10,941 bases of DNA from Gemmatimonadota bacterium (GTDB taxonomy: Bacteria; GCA-2686955), in contig JALXCG010000793.1 of assembly GCA_026991065.1 (NCBI GenBank), forward strand, positions 1-10,941. Reading direction: 5' to 3'. Below the pieces are notes generated by a model that was not told where the DNA came from, searched no databases, and saw only the letters and a program-made list of their open reading frames with translations. Every line of letters begins with the position of its first letter. Within the stretch, counting starts at the first letter, position 1. A program made the translations under genes and the position numbers. Shown in pieces: positions 1 to 6,526 of this stretch.

Positions 1-212
1 TGCCGCCGGATTGCCTTGCCTTTCACGCTGGCACCGCGCGCGATTCCAGCGGGCGCATTGTGGTGGCCGGCGGCCGCGTGGTTGCGTTGACCGGCATCGG
101 CTCCTCGACGGCGACAGCCATCGCGCGCGCTTACACCGCGATCGAACAAGTCCACTTCCCGGGCATGCACTACCGGCGGGACATCGGGTCAAACACAAAG
201 GACAATGAATGA
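1..212 (+). CDS. purD: Phosphoribosylamine-glycine ligase (GARS), C-terminal fragment
   Basis: Only the last 69 codons lie in the window; the reading frame begins at base 3 and ends at TGA 210-212. PurD joins phosphoribosylamine and glycine with ATP to give GAR, the second step of de novo purine synthesis in the cytosol. The fragment reads FHAGTARDSSGRIVVAGGRV, then a VVALTGIGSSTATAIARAY stretch, and ends near HFPGMHYRRDIG. This is the usual PurD C-terminal domain, with its GGRV-L-TGxG strand and terminal YRRDIG. A short polar tail (SNTKDNE) follows the family's normal end. The stop overlaps the purE start by 4 bases (ATGA), so the two purine genes are probably cotranscribed and translationally coupled. 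The call rests on motif recognition of a short piece, but purE next door supports it strongly. Confidence 0.9.
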   Translation, partial: PPDCLAFHAGTARDSSGRIVVAGGRVVALTGIGSSTATAIARAYTAIEQVHFPGMHYRRDIGSNTKDNE

Positions 213-712
213 TGCCGTTCAAGCCACTGGTCTCGATACTGATGGGATCTGAATCGGATCGTGCGGCGATGACGGCCGCGTCCACCGCTTTGCAGGAGTT
301 CCATGTTGCACATGAAGTGGTCGTTTCGAGCGCGCATCGCAGCGCGGCGGAAACTCGCGCTTATGTGCATGATGCGGAAAGTCGCGGAGTCAGGGTCTTT
401 ATCTGCGGCGCGGGGATGAGCGCTGCTTTGCCGGGAGCGGTTGCGGCAGAGACTGTTCTCCCTGTTCTCGGGGTGCCCCTGGGCGGCTCTGCGCTGAGCG
501 GGGTCGATGCGCTCTATGCCATCGCTCAGATGCCGGGGGGGATTCCCGTTGGCGCGACTGCCATCGGCAAGTCCGGCGCCAAGAACGCGGCCATTCTGGC
601 GGTGGAGATTCTCGCCCTTACGGATGCGCAACTGCGCGAGCGCTTGCTGAACTTTCGCCGGGGCCTGGCGCTGCCCCCAACCATTGAAAAAATCGGGAGA
701 ACTGAAGATTGA
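209..712 (+). CDS. purE: N5-carboxyaminoimidazole ribonucleotide mutase, class I-like PurE
   Basis: PurE forms 4-carboxyaminoimidazole ribonucleotide in de novo purine synthesis. The 167-residue protein has the usual class I length and order: a phosphate-binding MGSESD loop (residues 12-17), SAHR with the catalytic His (H43, E. coli H45), LPVLGVPL (84-91), LSGVDALYAIAQMPGGIPVG (96-115) and AIGKSGAKNAAILA (118-131). The odd part is residues 67-76, GAGMSAALPG, where E. coli has GAGGAAHLPG. The conserved second His (E. coli H75) is Ala73 here, and the sequence slightly resembles the GRSNAL segment of class II PurE (AIR carboxylase). Fold and pathway are secure; whether it uses N5-CAIR or AIR plus CO2 is less so, and no purK is visible. 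AAAGGA at 197-202 serves tandem ATGs at 209 and 212; either could be the start. The stop overlaps the next start (TTGA). Confidence 0.93.
   Translation: MMPFKPLVSILMGSESDRAAMTAASTALQEFHVAHEVVVSSAHRSAAETRAYVHDAESRGVRVFICGAGMSAALPGAVAAETVLPVLGVPLGGSALSGVDALYAIAQMPGGIPVGATAIGKSGAKNAAILAVEILALTDAQLRERLLNFRRGLALPPTIEKIGRTED
694..699 (+). promoter_or_regulatory. Ribosome-binding site supporting a TTG start
   Basis: GGGAGA lies 9 bases upstream of TTG 709-711. Together with the hydrophobic signal peptide that begins exactly there, it supports TTG as the start of the exported protein, inside the purE stop codon overlap. No ATG or GTG in that frame would keep the signal peptide. Confidence 0.5.
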
Positions 713-1395
713 AGATCTTACTGTGGGCTGCTCTGGCTGCATTCACGGGAGTCGCCGGCAATGTTCGTGTACGGGGTGACCTGGCCCCGCCCCAGAGCGG
801 AAGCAACCACCCGCGGGCCAGCCGAGAGGGCGAGAAGGTTTTTGTTTTTGCGGATTTCGAGACCGGCATCATTCCCGCCGATTGGCTGGTGCGCCGGACC
901 CGCGCGGCTGGCGATTCGCTGCCCGCTTCCTGGTTTGTGGCTGCGACTGACCCTTTTGTCGCCCAGGGAGATGGGAGTTTCATGGCCTGGGTCAACTGGG
1001 ACTCGACCCAAGTCGCGGACGAGTGGCTGATCACCCCGCGCGTCGACCTGAGCGACTCGACGCTGGTCGATGTTTCATTGGACTTTTCAAGGGTTTACCA
1101 CGACCCGGCGAAATGGGCCGGAGAGGCCACCCTGCAACTTCTGGCATCGCGTGATGATGGGGCAACGTACCCGGATACGCTCTATCGAATCACACAATAC
1201 TCGCATCCGGGGCGAGAGTATGTTTCAATAGATTTGTCTGGATATGTCGGAACTTCTACGTTTAGGGCGGCGTTCCGTTATTCTGGAATCGGTGGAGACT
1301 CCGCCGGTATCGACAACGTGCGAGTGCGGGCAGGCTTACCCGTGCGGGTGCAGTCACGGAGTTGGACGAGAATGAAGAGTGGTCGATCGCGGTGA
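709..1395 (+). CDS. Secreted choice-of-anchor-like beta-sandwich protein, unknown function
   Basis: The 228-residue product begins MKILLWAALAAFTGVAG, a Sec-type signal peptide, so it is probably exported. The mature part resembles the lectin-like jelly-roll 'choice-of-anchor J / cleaved adhesin' domains: an opening FADFETGIIPADW (48-59), a central AWVNWDSTQVADEWLITPRV (93-112, the family's 'DEWLITP.idLs' strand), alternating hydrophobic beta strands, and a closing GIDNVRV (200-206). Such domains occur in secreted adhesins and hydrolases; no catalytic motif is visible. The start is TTG 709, overlapping the purE stop (TTGA). The last 19 residues (LPVRVQ through SGRSR) are basic and unlike a sorting tail. 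The frame one base before (same strand) continues from that point to TAG 1437-1439 with a more protein-like composition, so a frameshift near 1321-1350 is possible. No lipobox or LPXTG is seen. Why it follows purD-purE is unknown. Confidence 0.7.
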   Translation: MKILLWAALAAFTGVAGNVRVRGDLAPPQSGSNHPRASREGEKVFVFADFETGIIPADWLVRRTRAAGDSLPASWFVAATDPFVAQGDGSFMAWVNWDSTQVADEWLITPRVDLSDSTLVDVSLDFSRVYHDPAKWAGEATLQLLASRDDGATYPDTLYRITQYSHPGREYVSIDLSGYVGTSTFRAAFRYSGIGGDSAGIDNVRVRAGLPVRVQSRSWTRMKSGRSR

Positions 1396-1470
1396 TGATT
1401 CCGCAGGAACTAATAAGAGGGCGTAGGGGGCGCCGATAGTATACGTTCCGAGTGCGTGCGAACTTATCTC

Positions 1471-1476
1471 AGGAAG
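1471..1476 (+). promoter_or_regulatory. Ribosome-binding site deciding the sugar transferase start
   Basis: AGGAAG ends 5 bases before ATG 1482 and 2 bases before ATG 1479. The in-frame GTG at 1452 has no Shine-Dalgarno-like sequence upstream, so an ATG at 1482 (or 1479) is preferred over the longer reading. Confidence 0.5.
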
Positions 1477-1481
1477 CAATG

Positions 1482-2228
1482 ATGGCAATGCCAGCCAGAA
1501 GTAAGGCTCCACATTCCGCATTGGAGCGGGGCCTCGCTGCCGCCGAAGTGTCGATCCCCGAGCCCAAGGAGTTGGCGGACCGTTTGGGGTTGCCTTTCCC
1601 GCCGCGGCGCCTGCGTCCGGAGCGAACCAGGAAGGGAAGAGTGGTCAAGCGGATCATCGATCTGCTCGTGGCTGCGACTCTGCTCGTTCTTGCGGCTCCG
1701 CTAATGGTTCTGATCGCGATCGCGATCAAGGTCACCGCCTGGGATGAACCGGTGCTCTTCCGGCAACTCCGAATTGGCCACTCTCCCGAGTGGGCGGCTG
1801 GGCGTTCCAGTCTGCCGCGGGCATTCGAGATCTACAAGTTTCGCACCATGCATTCGAATTCGCCGAAGTATGGTGTGACTCCGAGTGACCATGGCGATAA
1901 CCGAATCACAGCTGTGGGGCGTTTCCTGCGGAAAACCAGTCTGGATGAGTTGCCCCAACTGATCAACGTTCTTCGTGGAGACATGGCTTTTATCGGTCCG
2001 CGGCCGGAGATGCCGTTCGTTGTGCGAAGCTATGGACTGATTCATCGTCGTCGATTGGCGGTGATTCCCGGAATCACGGGGCTTTGGCAGCTTTACGGAT
2101 CACGTTCCAAGCCGATCCATGATCACATCGAATACGACCTGTTTTACATTGATCACTGGTCGCTCGGTCTTGATCTCCATGTGATCTGGAAGACCCTGCT
2201 TTTCGTGGTCAACGGGGGCAACGTCTGA
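1482..2228 (+). CDS. Bacterial sugar transferase (polyprenyl-phosphate phosphoglycosyl transferase)
   Basis: This is a monotopic phosphoglycosyl transferase of the WcaJ/RfbP/PglC catalytic-domain family. Such enzymes move a sugar-1-phosphate from a nucleotide sugar onto undecaprenyl phosphate at the inner membrane face, starting capsule, exopolysaccharide or O-antigen synthesis. With the 1482 start (248 residues) it has a variable, probably cytosolic N-terminus (1-50), one hydrophobic re-entrant helix (about 55-83), LFRQLRIG (92-99), YKFRTM (118-123), the catalytic Asp-Glu pair in SLDELPQL (153-160; D155, E156), IGPRPEMP (171-178) and PGITGLWQ (196-203). It has only the catalytic domain, without the N-terminal CoA-binding-like and four-helix region of WcaJ. 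The donor sugar cannot be told from sequence. The stop overlaps lnt. No other glycosyltransferase or flippase is nearby; the minus-strand epimerase downstream could supply its substrate, but that is inference. An alternative GTG start at 1452 adds 10 residues. Confidence 0.93.
   Translation: MAMPARSKAPHSALERGLAAAEVSIPEPKELADRLGLPFPPRRLRPERTRKGRVVKRIIDLLVAATLLVLAAPLMVLIAIAIKVTAWDEPVLFRQLRIGHSPEWAAGRSSLPRAFEIYKFRTMHSNSPKYGVTPSDHGDNRITAVGRFLRKTSLDELPQLINVLRGDMAFIGPRPEMPFVVRSYGLIHRRRLAVIPGITGLWQLYGSRSKPIHDHIEYDLFYIDHWSLGLDLHVIWKTLLFVVNGGNV
2214..2218 (+). promoter_or_regulatory. Possible ribosome-binding site for a CTG start of lnt
   Basis: A GGGGG run in AACGGGGGCAACGT lies 6 bases upstream of CTG 2225-2227. 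It is a reasonable though not ideal Shine-Dalgarno match, and the spacing suits the non-canonical start proposed for lnt. Confidence 0.35.
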
Positions 2229-3769
2229 GTCCAGTTGCATGGGTATTAGCGTTTGCCGCGGGTGTTGTCCACGCTCTCAGCCTGCCACCGTCCTGGTTTG
2301 GCTGGCTGGCGCCCGTTGTGCCGTTGCTTCTGCTTTTGGCGCTGGTGCGTGCGCCATCATGCCGGGCCGCGGCAGCCCTCGGCGGGCTCTATGGAGTCGT
2401 GGTCCATCTTGGTGTGTTCCACTGGCTTCTGAGGATTCCTGATACCTCGCCCGGAATCCTTCTCGTCGCGTATTTCGCGCTGGCGCTTTTGGGTGGCGTT
2501 TTCCCGGCATTTCTGGGTGGGTTGTATCTCTGTTCGACGAGACATTTGCGGGGGCTTCGGGCACTGCTGTTCTTTCCGGTTCTCTGGGTTGGCATGGAAA
2601 CAATCCGTGGTCACGGACTGCTGGGGTTTCCGTGGATCGATCTAGCAACGTCTTTGGCTCCATATCCCGTTTTGATTCAGCCGGCAGCTCTTGCCGGGAG
2701 TGCTTCACTGGGACTGATTGCTGCAATTGTCGGCACACTCTGCGCGGTCACCTTCGATCCTGCTCTGGCACCGTCACGACGCATCCGGATCGGAACTCTG
2801 CTGGCGGCGGTGGTGTGCGTCGGCGGATGGCTGAGGTTCGGCAGTTATCGACTCGCTCGCCCGTTGGGGGAAGGAGCGACGGAGCGGATCCGTGTATCGC
2901 TGATACAGGGGAATGTCGATCCGACGCAGAAGTGGCAGCCGGAGCAGGCGCGGGCGTCGCTGGATCTTTTCGCTGACGAGACCCGTTCAGTTGCGTCGGC
3001 GGAAACCCCGGATCTGATCGTCTGGCCGGAGACCGCAATACCCTGCCTGCTGGAGGGGGAGTCGCCAACACCGTGTGGACTTTGGATCCAGAATCTGGCC
3101 CGCCGATCTCGGACGACCCTGCTGGTCGGCGCCCTCGCGCCCGGGCCGGTCGTCGAGAATCAAAAGTCGTATTACAACAGCGCTTACCTTGTGACTCCCG
3201 ACGGCACCTACCGGGATCGGTATGACAAGGTCCACCTGGTTCCGTTCGGAGAGATGATCCCGCTGGACGACAGGATCCCGGTCCTGCGGAGAGTCAACCT
3301 GGGGGAAGGGGATTTTGTCGCCGGCAAGATCGAACGCGCAATCGGTGATGCGCCGCTTCGCCTGGGTGTTGTGATCTGTTTCGAGTCTCTCTTCGGCGGT
3401 GCAACGCGCGCTCTCGCTTTGGATGGAGCGAGACTCTTGGTGATCATCACCAATGATGCTTGGTTCGGCAATTCGGCCGCCCCTGAAGAGCATGCGGCGG
3501 TTGCTGCCCTGCGCGCAGTTGAAACGGGATTGGCGGTTGCCCGCTGTGCCAATACGGGAATATCCGGCTTTATCGATCCAGCGGGACGCTATTTGGCGAG
3601 AACGCAGTATGATACCCAGCAAACTTTGACTGCGGAACTTCCTCTTGCCACTGCCTCCACCCCGTACCTTCGATGGGGCGATGTGGTCGGTACCCTCTGC
3701 GCATTGTGGACTGTTGCGTTGACCCTGGGAGAGGGGCTCACGCGCTTGTTGCAAAAGGACTATGAATGA
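2225..3769 (+). CDS. lnt: Apolipoprotein N-acyltransferase
   Basis: Lnt adds the third acyl chain to the N-terminal Cys of lipoproteins in the inner membrane of diderms. The N-terminal part is a bundle of about six membrane helices; a nitrilase-like periplasmic domain follows, then one C-terminal helix (around WGDVVGTLCALWTVALTLGE). The catalytic triad is intact: Glu in IVWPETAIP (residue 269), Lys in YDKVHLVPFGE (335) and Cys in VVICFESLFGG (385), nearly the E. coli numbers (267, 335, 387). ITNDAWFGNS and ARCANTGISG are also typical. Reading from the first GTG (2318) would lose the first helix, whose codons (VAWVLAFAAGVVHALSLPPS, then WFGWLAP) clearly run upstream. An in-frame stop sits at 2171, and between it and 2318 there is no ATG, GTG or TTG in frame. 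CTG 2225, in a CTGA overlap with the sugar transferase stop, gives 514 residues, close to E. coli's 512. The function is secure; the exact start is inferred. Confidence 0.95.
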   Translation: MSPVAWVLAFAAGVVHALSLPPSWFGWLAPVVPLLLLLALVRAPSCRAAAALGGLYGVVVHLGVFHWLLRIPDTSPGILLVAYFALALLGGVFPAFLGGLYLCSTRHLRGLRALLFFPVLWVGMETIRGHGLLGFPWIDLATSLAPYPVLIQPAALAGSASLGLIAAIVGTLCAVTFDPALAPSRRIRIGTLLAAVVCVGGWLRFGSYRLARPLGEGATERIRVSLIQGNVDPTQKWQPEQARASLDLFADETRSVASAETPDLIVWPETAIPCLLEGESPTPCGLWIQNLARRSRTTLLVGALAPGPVVENQKSYYNSAYLVTPDGTYRDRYDKVHLVPFGEMIPLDDRIPVLRRVNLGEGDFVAGKIERAIGDAPLRLGVVICFESLFGGATRALALDGARLLVIITNDAWFGNSAAPEEHAAVAALRAVETGLAVARCANTGISGFIDPAGRYLARTQYDTQQTLTAELPLATASTPYLRWGDVVGTLCALWTVALTLGEGLTRLLQKDYE

Positions 3770-4716
3770 TGAGTGATTCGGCGGACAAGCCGCAGAGTTT
3801 CGCCCCGGAGCACCGTTCAGGCTATGTTGCCCTGGCCGGACGACCCAATGCCGGTAAGTCGACGCTGATGAATGCGCTCCTCGGTACCCACTTGGCGATC
3901 ACATCCGCGCGTGCGCAAACCACTCGCAACCGAATCACGGGCATCATGAGTGGAGCCAATTACCAGGCGATCCTGGTCGATACGCCCGGTTTGCTCCGTC
4001 CGAAGGATCCGCTGCAGAAGGTCATGATGCAGACCACTGAATCTGTTCTGCGAGATGCGGATGTGCTGGTCTATCTCATGGAGGTTGTCGGCAAGCGCGC
4101 AACTCTGCCGGATGCCACGCTGGCTCTGCTGCGCTCCTTTTCCGGCCCGGTAATTCTGGCGCTGAACAAAGTGGACCGCATCGAGAAGCCCGCCTTGCTA
4201 CCGTTGATCGAACGAATCCAGGGGCAGTTCGGCTGGCATGAAATCATCCCGATCAGCGCCTTGAAGCGCGACGGTCTGGAGATCCTGACGCGATCCTTTG
4301 TGGACCTGCTCCCGCTCGGGCCGAAGCTCTTCCCCGGCGACGACTTGTCGGAAGAGCCCACGCGTTTTTTTGTGGCTGAGTTTGTGCGCGAACAGTTGGT
4401 GCGTTTGCTGAATCAGGAGTTGCCGTACGCCGTTGCCGTGGGCATCGATGCCTTCAAGCGCGACCACGAGTCGCGCAAGCGCTACATCGAAGCCACGGTC
4501 GTCGTGGAGCGTGATAGCCAGAAGGGGATTGTGATCGGGCGCCAAGGAGCCATGATCAAGCGCATCGGCAGTCGAGCGCGTTCAACGATTGAGGCATTCC
4601 TGGGCGAGCCGGTTTTCCTGACTTTGAGAGTTGCGGTGGACCGCCGTTGGACCGGCGATCCGGTGAAACTGGCACGCCTCGGTTACAGCCCGGTCAGGAA
4701 CGATAGAACTCGATGA
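3766..4716 (+). CDS. era: GTPase Era, 16S rRNA-binding ribosome assembly factor
   Basis: Era binds the 3' end of 16S rRNA and acts in 30S subunit maturation. The 316-residue protein has the full domain order. The GTPase motifs are G1 GRPNAGKS (25-32), the TTRNRI switch region (52-57), G3 DTPG (72-75), G4 NKVD (134-137) and G5 SAL (164-166). A C-terminal KH domain follows, with GIVIGRQGAMIKRIG (254-268, GxxG at 258-261) and the closing VDRRWTGDPVKLARLGY (291-307). It is slightly longer than E. coli Era (301) because of an N-terminal extension of about 15 residues and a short tail (SPVRNDRTR). AAAAGGA at 3753-3759 precedes ATG 3766 by 6 bases. The start overlaps the lnt stop (ATGA), and a second in-frame ATG follows at 3769. 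The 3' end overlaps the convergent epimerase gene by 23 bases. Confidence 0.98.
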   Translation: MMSDSADKPQSFAPEHRSGYVALAGRPNAGKSTLMNALLGTHLAITSARAQTTRNRITGIMSGANYQAILVDTPGLLRPKDPLQKVMMQTTESVLRDADVLVYLMEVVGKRATLPDATLALLRSFSGPVILALNKVDRIEKPALLPLIERIQGQFGWHEIIPISALKRDGLEILTRSFVDLLPLGPKLFPGDDLSEEPTRFFVAEFVREQLVRLLNQELPYAVAVGIDAFKRDHESRKRYIEATVVVERDSQKGIVIGRQGAMIKRIGSRARSTIEAFLGEPVFLTLRVAVDRRWTGDPVKLARLGYSPVRNDRTR

Positions 4717-5653
4717 CCTGACGAATGGTCGTATCGAGATCGACCTTCGGCTCATAGCCGATGTATTTGTTGATCTTGGTCAGATCCGGGATGCGCCGGC
4801 GCATATCTTCGAAGCCTTTTTCGTAGGCAACCTCATAGGGAATGAACTGGATCTCGGAGTCGGACTCAGCCAATTCCTTCACGCGCTCGGCGAGTTGCAG
4901 GATCGTAATCTCCTGATCGTTGCCGATGTTGAAGACCTGGCCGGGAGCTTCGTCGCAGTCCATCAGCCCCACCAGTGCACTGACGACATCCTGAACGTTG
5001 CCGAAGCAGCGTGACTGCTGGCCGTCGTCGTAGACCGGCAGGGGGTGACCGAGCAGGGCTGCCTTGACAAAGCGGGGGAGCACCATTCCGTACTCGCCAG
5101 TCTGCCGCGGGCCGACGGTGTTGAAGAGTCTCACAATCACCACCGGAAGTTGCTTTTCGCGGAAGTAAGCCAGGGCGAGGTATTCATCAACTGCTTTGGC
5201 ATCGGCATAGCTCCAGCGACTCAGGTGGGTGGAGCCCATGATGCGATCCTGGTCTTCGCGGAAAGGAATCTCGGCCGACTTGCCGTAGACCTCAGAGGTG
5301 GAGGCGATCAGGGTCTTGCGCTTCTTCTTGTTGGCTTGTTCCAGGACAACTTCGGTACCGCGAATGTTGACAGTGAGTGAACGCAACGGTTCATCGACGA
5401 TCATCCGTACGCCGACCGCGGCCGCAAGGTGAAAGATGCAATCAGCTTGGTCCACCAATTTGGCGACGACCTGCTCATTGAGAACGGAGTCGATCACCCA
5501 AGAGAACTTGGGATTCTCTTCCAGGTGCTGGATGTTGGCGAAGCGACCGGTCGACAAATCATCGAGAATGGTGACACTGTCGCCGCGCTCCAAGAGCCGC
5601 TCGCTCAGGTGAGAGCCAATGAAACCGGCGCCACCGGTGATCAGTACATGCAT
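4694..5653 (-). CDS. NAD-dependent sugar-nucleotide epimerase/dehydratase (extended SDR)
   Basis: This 319-residue protein belongs to the extended short-chain dehydrogenase family acting on nucleotide sugars. It has the N-terminal Rossmann motif GGAGFIGSH (7-15), an acidic pair closing the second strand (ILDDLSTG, D31/D32, as expected for NAD), FHLAAAVGV (74-82), ASTSEVYG (117-124) and the catalytic Tyr-Lys pair in SYADAKAVDEY (Y149, K153). It also has VRLFNTVGPRQTGEYGMV (174-191) and DGQQSRCFGNVQDVV (210-224). Family resemblance points to UDP-glucuronate decarboxylase or UDP-glucose/UDP-galacturonate 4-epimerase types; the SRWSYADAKAVDEYLAL region recalls the decarboxylase-like group. The exact substrate cannot be decided from sequence alone. 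ATG 5651-5653 places the Rossmann motif normally, although no good Shine-Dalgarno is visible. It probably supplies activated sugars for envelope glycans. Its 3' end overlaps era tail to tail, with no terminator hairpin between them. Confidence 0.9.
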   Translation of the reverse strand: MHVLITGGAGFIGSHLSERLLERGDSVTILDDLSTGRFANIQHLEENPKFSWVIDSVLNEQVVAKLVDQADCIFHLAAAVGVRMIVDEPLRSLTVNIRGTEVVLEQANKKKRKTLIASTSEVYGKSAEIPFREDQDRIMGSTHLSRWSYADAKAVDEYLALAYFREKQLPVVIVRLFNTVGPRQTGEYGMVLPRFVKAALLGHPLPVYDDGQQSRCFGNVQDVVSALVGLMDCDEAPGQVFNIGNDQEITILQLAERVKELAESDSEIQFIPYEVAYEKGFEDMRRRIPDLTKINKYIGYEPKVDLDTTIRQVIEFYRS

Positions 5654-5691
5654 GAGAACGCCATCTGGTTGGAAAGATTCACGGATTCGCG

Positions 5692-5708
5692 GTTTCCACG
5701 ATGGAAAC
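5692..5708. repeat. Perfect inverted repeat upstream of the epimerase gene
   Basis: GTTTCCA (5692-5698), CGA, TGGAAAC (5702-5708): two 7-base arms around a 3-base centre, 39 bases upstream of the epimerase start in the 136-base gap between plsC and the epimerase. A weak sigma70-like pair on the minus strand (TTGGAC, plus-strand 5755-5750; TAGAAT, 5730-5725; 19-base spacer, which is long) would start transcription just upstream. The repeat would then lie at or just after the start site, as an operator or a small 5' hairpin. No other copy of it is apparent in this window. Nothing else is recognisable in the gap. Confidence 0.4.
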
Positions 5709-5789
5709 GGCTGGCAAACAAATGATTCTATGGTTCATTTCGGCCGCTTGTCCAATGGAATCCAACCATATGCGAGAGCCACGCCAAAT

Positions 5790-6500
5790 TCATGACTCAG
5801 GAAGCCCGGAGTAGAGAGAGCGAACCGCTTGCTCGGTCGCCGAGAGCAGCGCCGCGCGCTTTTCGGGGGGACTGGGCGGAAGAGGTGCTCCAAAGGCGAC
5901 GTGGACCGTGCCGGGGTTGAGTGAGAGAGCGCCTTTGGGCAAGCGCCGATTCGCTCCCCGAACCGCAACCGGTACAACAGCTACCTGCGCGGAAGTCGCG
6001 AGAACAAATGCCCCTTTCTTGAAGGGCTGAATGTGATCATCGCGCGAGCGCGTGCCCTCGGCAAAAACCAGGATGGAGGTGCCGGCGCGAACCCTCTCCG
6101 CAGCTTCGTCGATGGTGTGAAATGCACGCGCGCGGTTGCTGCGGTCAATCTCCAGGAAACCGGCGCGCCGCATGGCCCGACCGAAAAGCGGGATGCGAAA
6201 GAGTTCCTTCTTCGCAATGATGCGAATCTCCGGCAGGAGGCTCAACAACACCGGAATGTCCACGAGGGATTGATGATTGCTGACAAGCACCAGCGGGTGC
6301 TTCCGCAAATCGGGGAGCGGGCCGCATTGCGTGACGCGCACTCCCAGAGCCCACAGCAGGCCATTCGCCCACCGAGTCACGGTGCCGGTGAAGTGTGAGT
6401 GGAACCGGGCCGGGGACAGGAGATAGGAGAGTGCGAGGGTCTCGATACAACCCCAGACCGTGATCAGGCCGACAAGCAGGATGCGTACTCTTGCAATCAT
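5790..6500 (-). CDS. plsC: 1-acyl-sn-glycerol-3-phosphate acyltransferase (PlsC family)
   Basis: PlsC acylates lysophosphatidic acid to phosphatidic acid at the inner membrane, the second acylation of phospholipid synthesis. With ATG 6498-6500 the product is 236 residues, close to the family norm. It has an N-terminal membrane helix (about 5-29), block I SNHQSLVDIP with the HX4D catalytic pair (H76, D81), a KKELFRIPLFGRAM region (97-110), FLEIDR (115-120), block III FAEGTRSR (146-153), and a VVPVAVRGANR strand (175-185). An in-frame ATG at 6612-6614 would add 38 residues unlike the family and would run into truA, so the shorter form is preferred. Neither start has a convincing Shine-Dalgarno; the bases just before ATG 6500 read CCTCC on the sense strand, so it may be leaderless or weakly translated. 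The gene is divergent from truA and followed by the epimerase on the same strand. A broader lyso-lipid acyltransferase role is possible. Confidence 0.92.
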   Translation of the reverse strand: MIARVRILLVGLITVWGCIETLALSYLLSPARFHSHFTGTVTRWANGLLWALGVRVTQCGPLPDLRKHPLVLVSNHQSLVDIPVLLSLLPEIRIIAKKELFRIPLFGRAMRRAGFLEIDRSNRARAFHTIDEAAERVRAGTSILVFAEGTRSRDDHIQPFKKGAFVLATSAQVAVVPVAVRGANRRLPKGALSLNPGTVHVAFGAPLPPSPPEKRAALLSATEQAVRSLYSGLPES

Positions 6501-6526
6501 GGAGGAATGTTGGCTCGCCGGGATGT

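Noticed and set aside
11-208. Plus-strand 65-codon ORF at the window start
   Set aside because: It is out of frame with purD, whose conserved C-terminus is read from base 3. The composition (Arg, His and Gly rich) is typical of a shadow frame.
1396-1478. Promoter before the sugar transferase (TAGTAT at 1437-1442)
   Set aside because: The -10-like sequence has no matching -35 at 16-19 bases, and the preceding gene may be cotranscribed. A promoter may exist but I cannot support one.
2239-2442. ATG 2239 as a gene start just after the sugar transferase
   Set aside because: The frame gives a Cys- and Arg-rich product with no family and overlaps the true Lnt frame, which is one base off; it would need an indel to serve lnt.
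2987-3754. Minus-strand ORF of 255 codons across lnt
   Set aside because: Antisense shadow of the nitrilase-like domain of Lnt; no motif and no start context.
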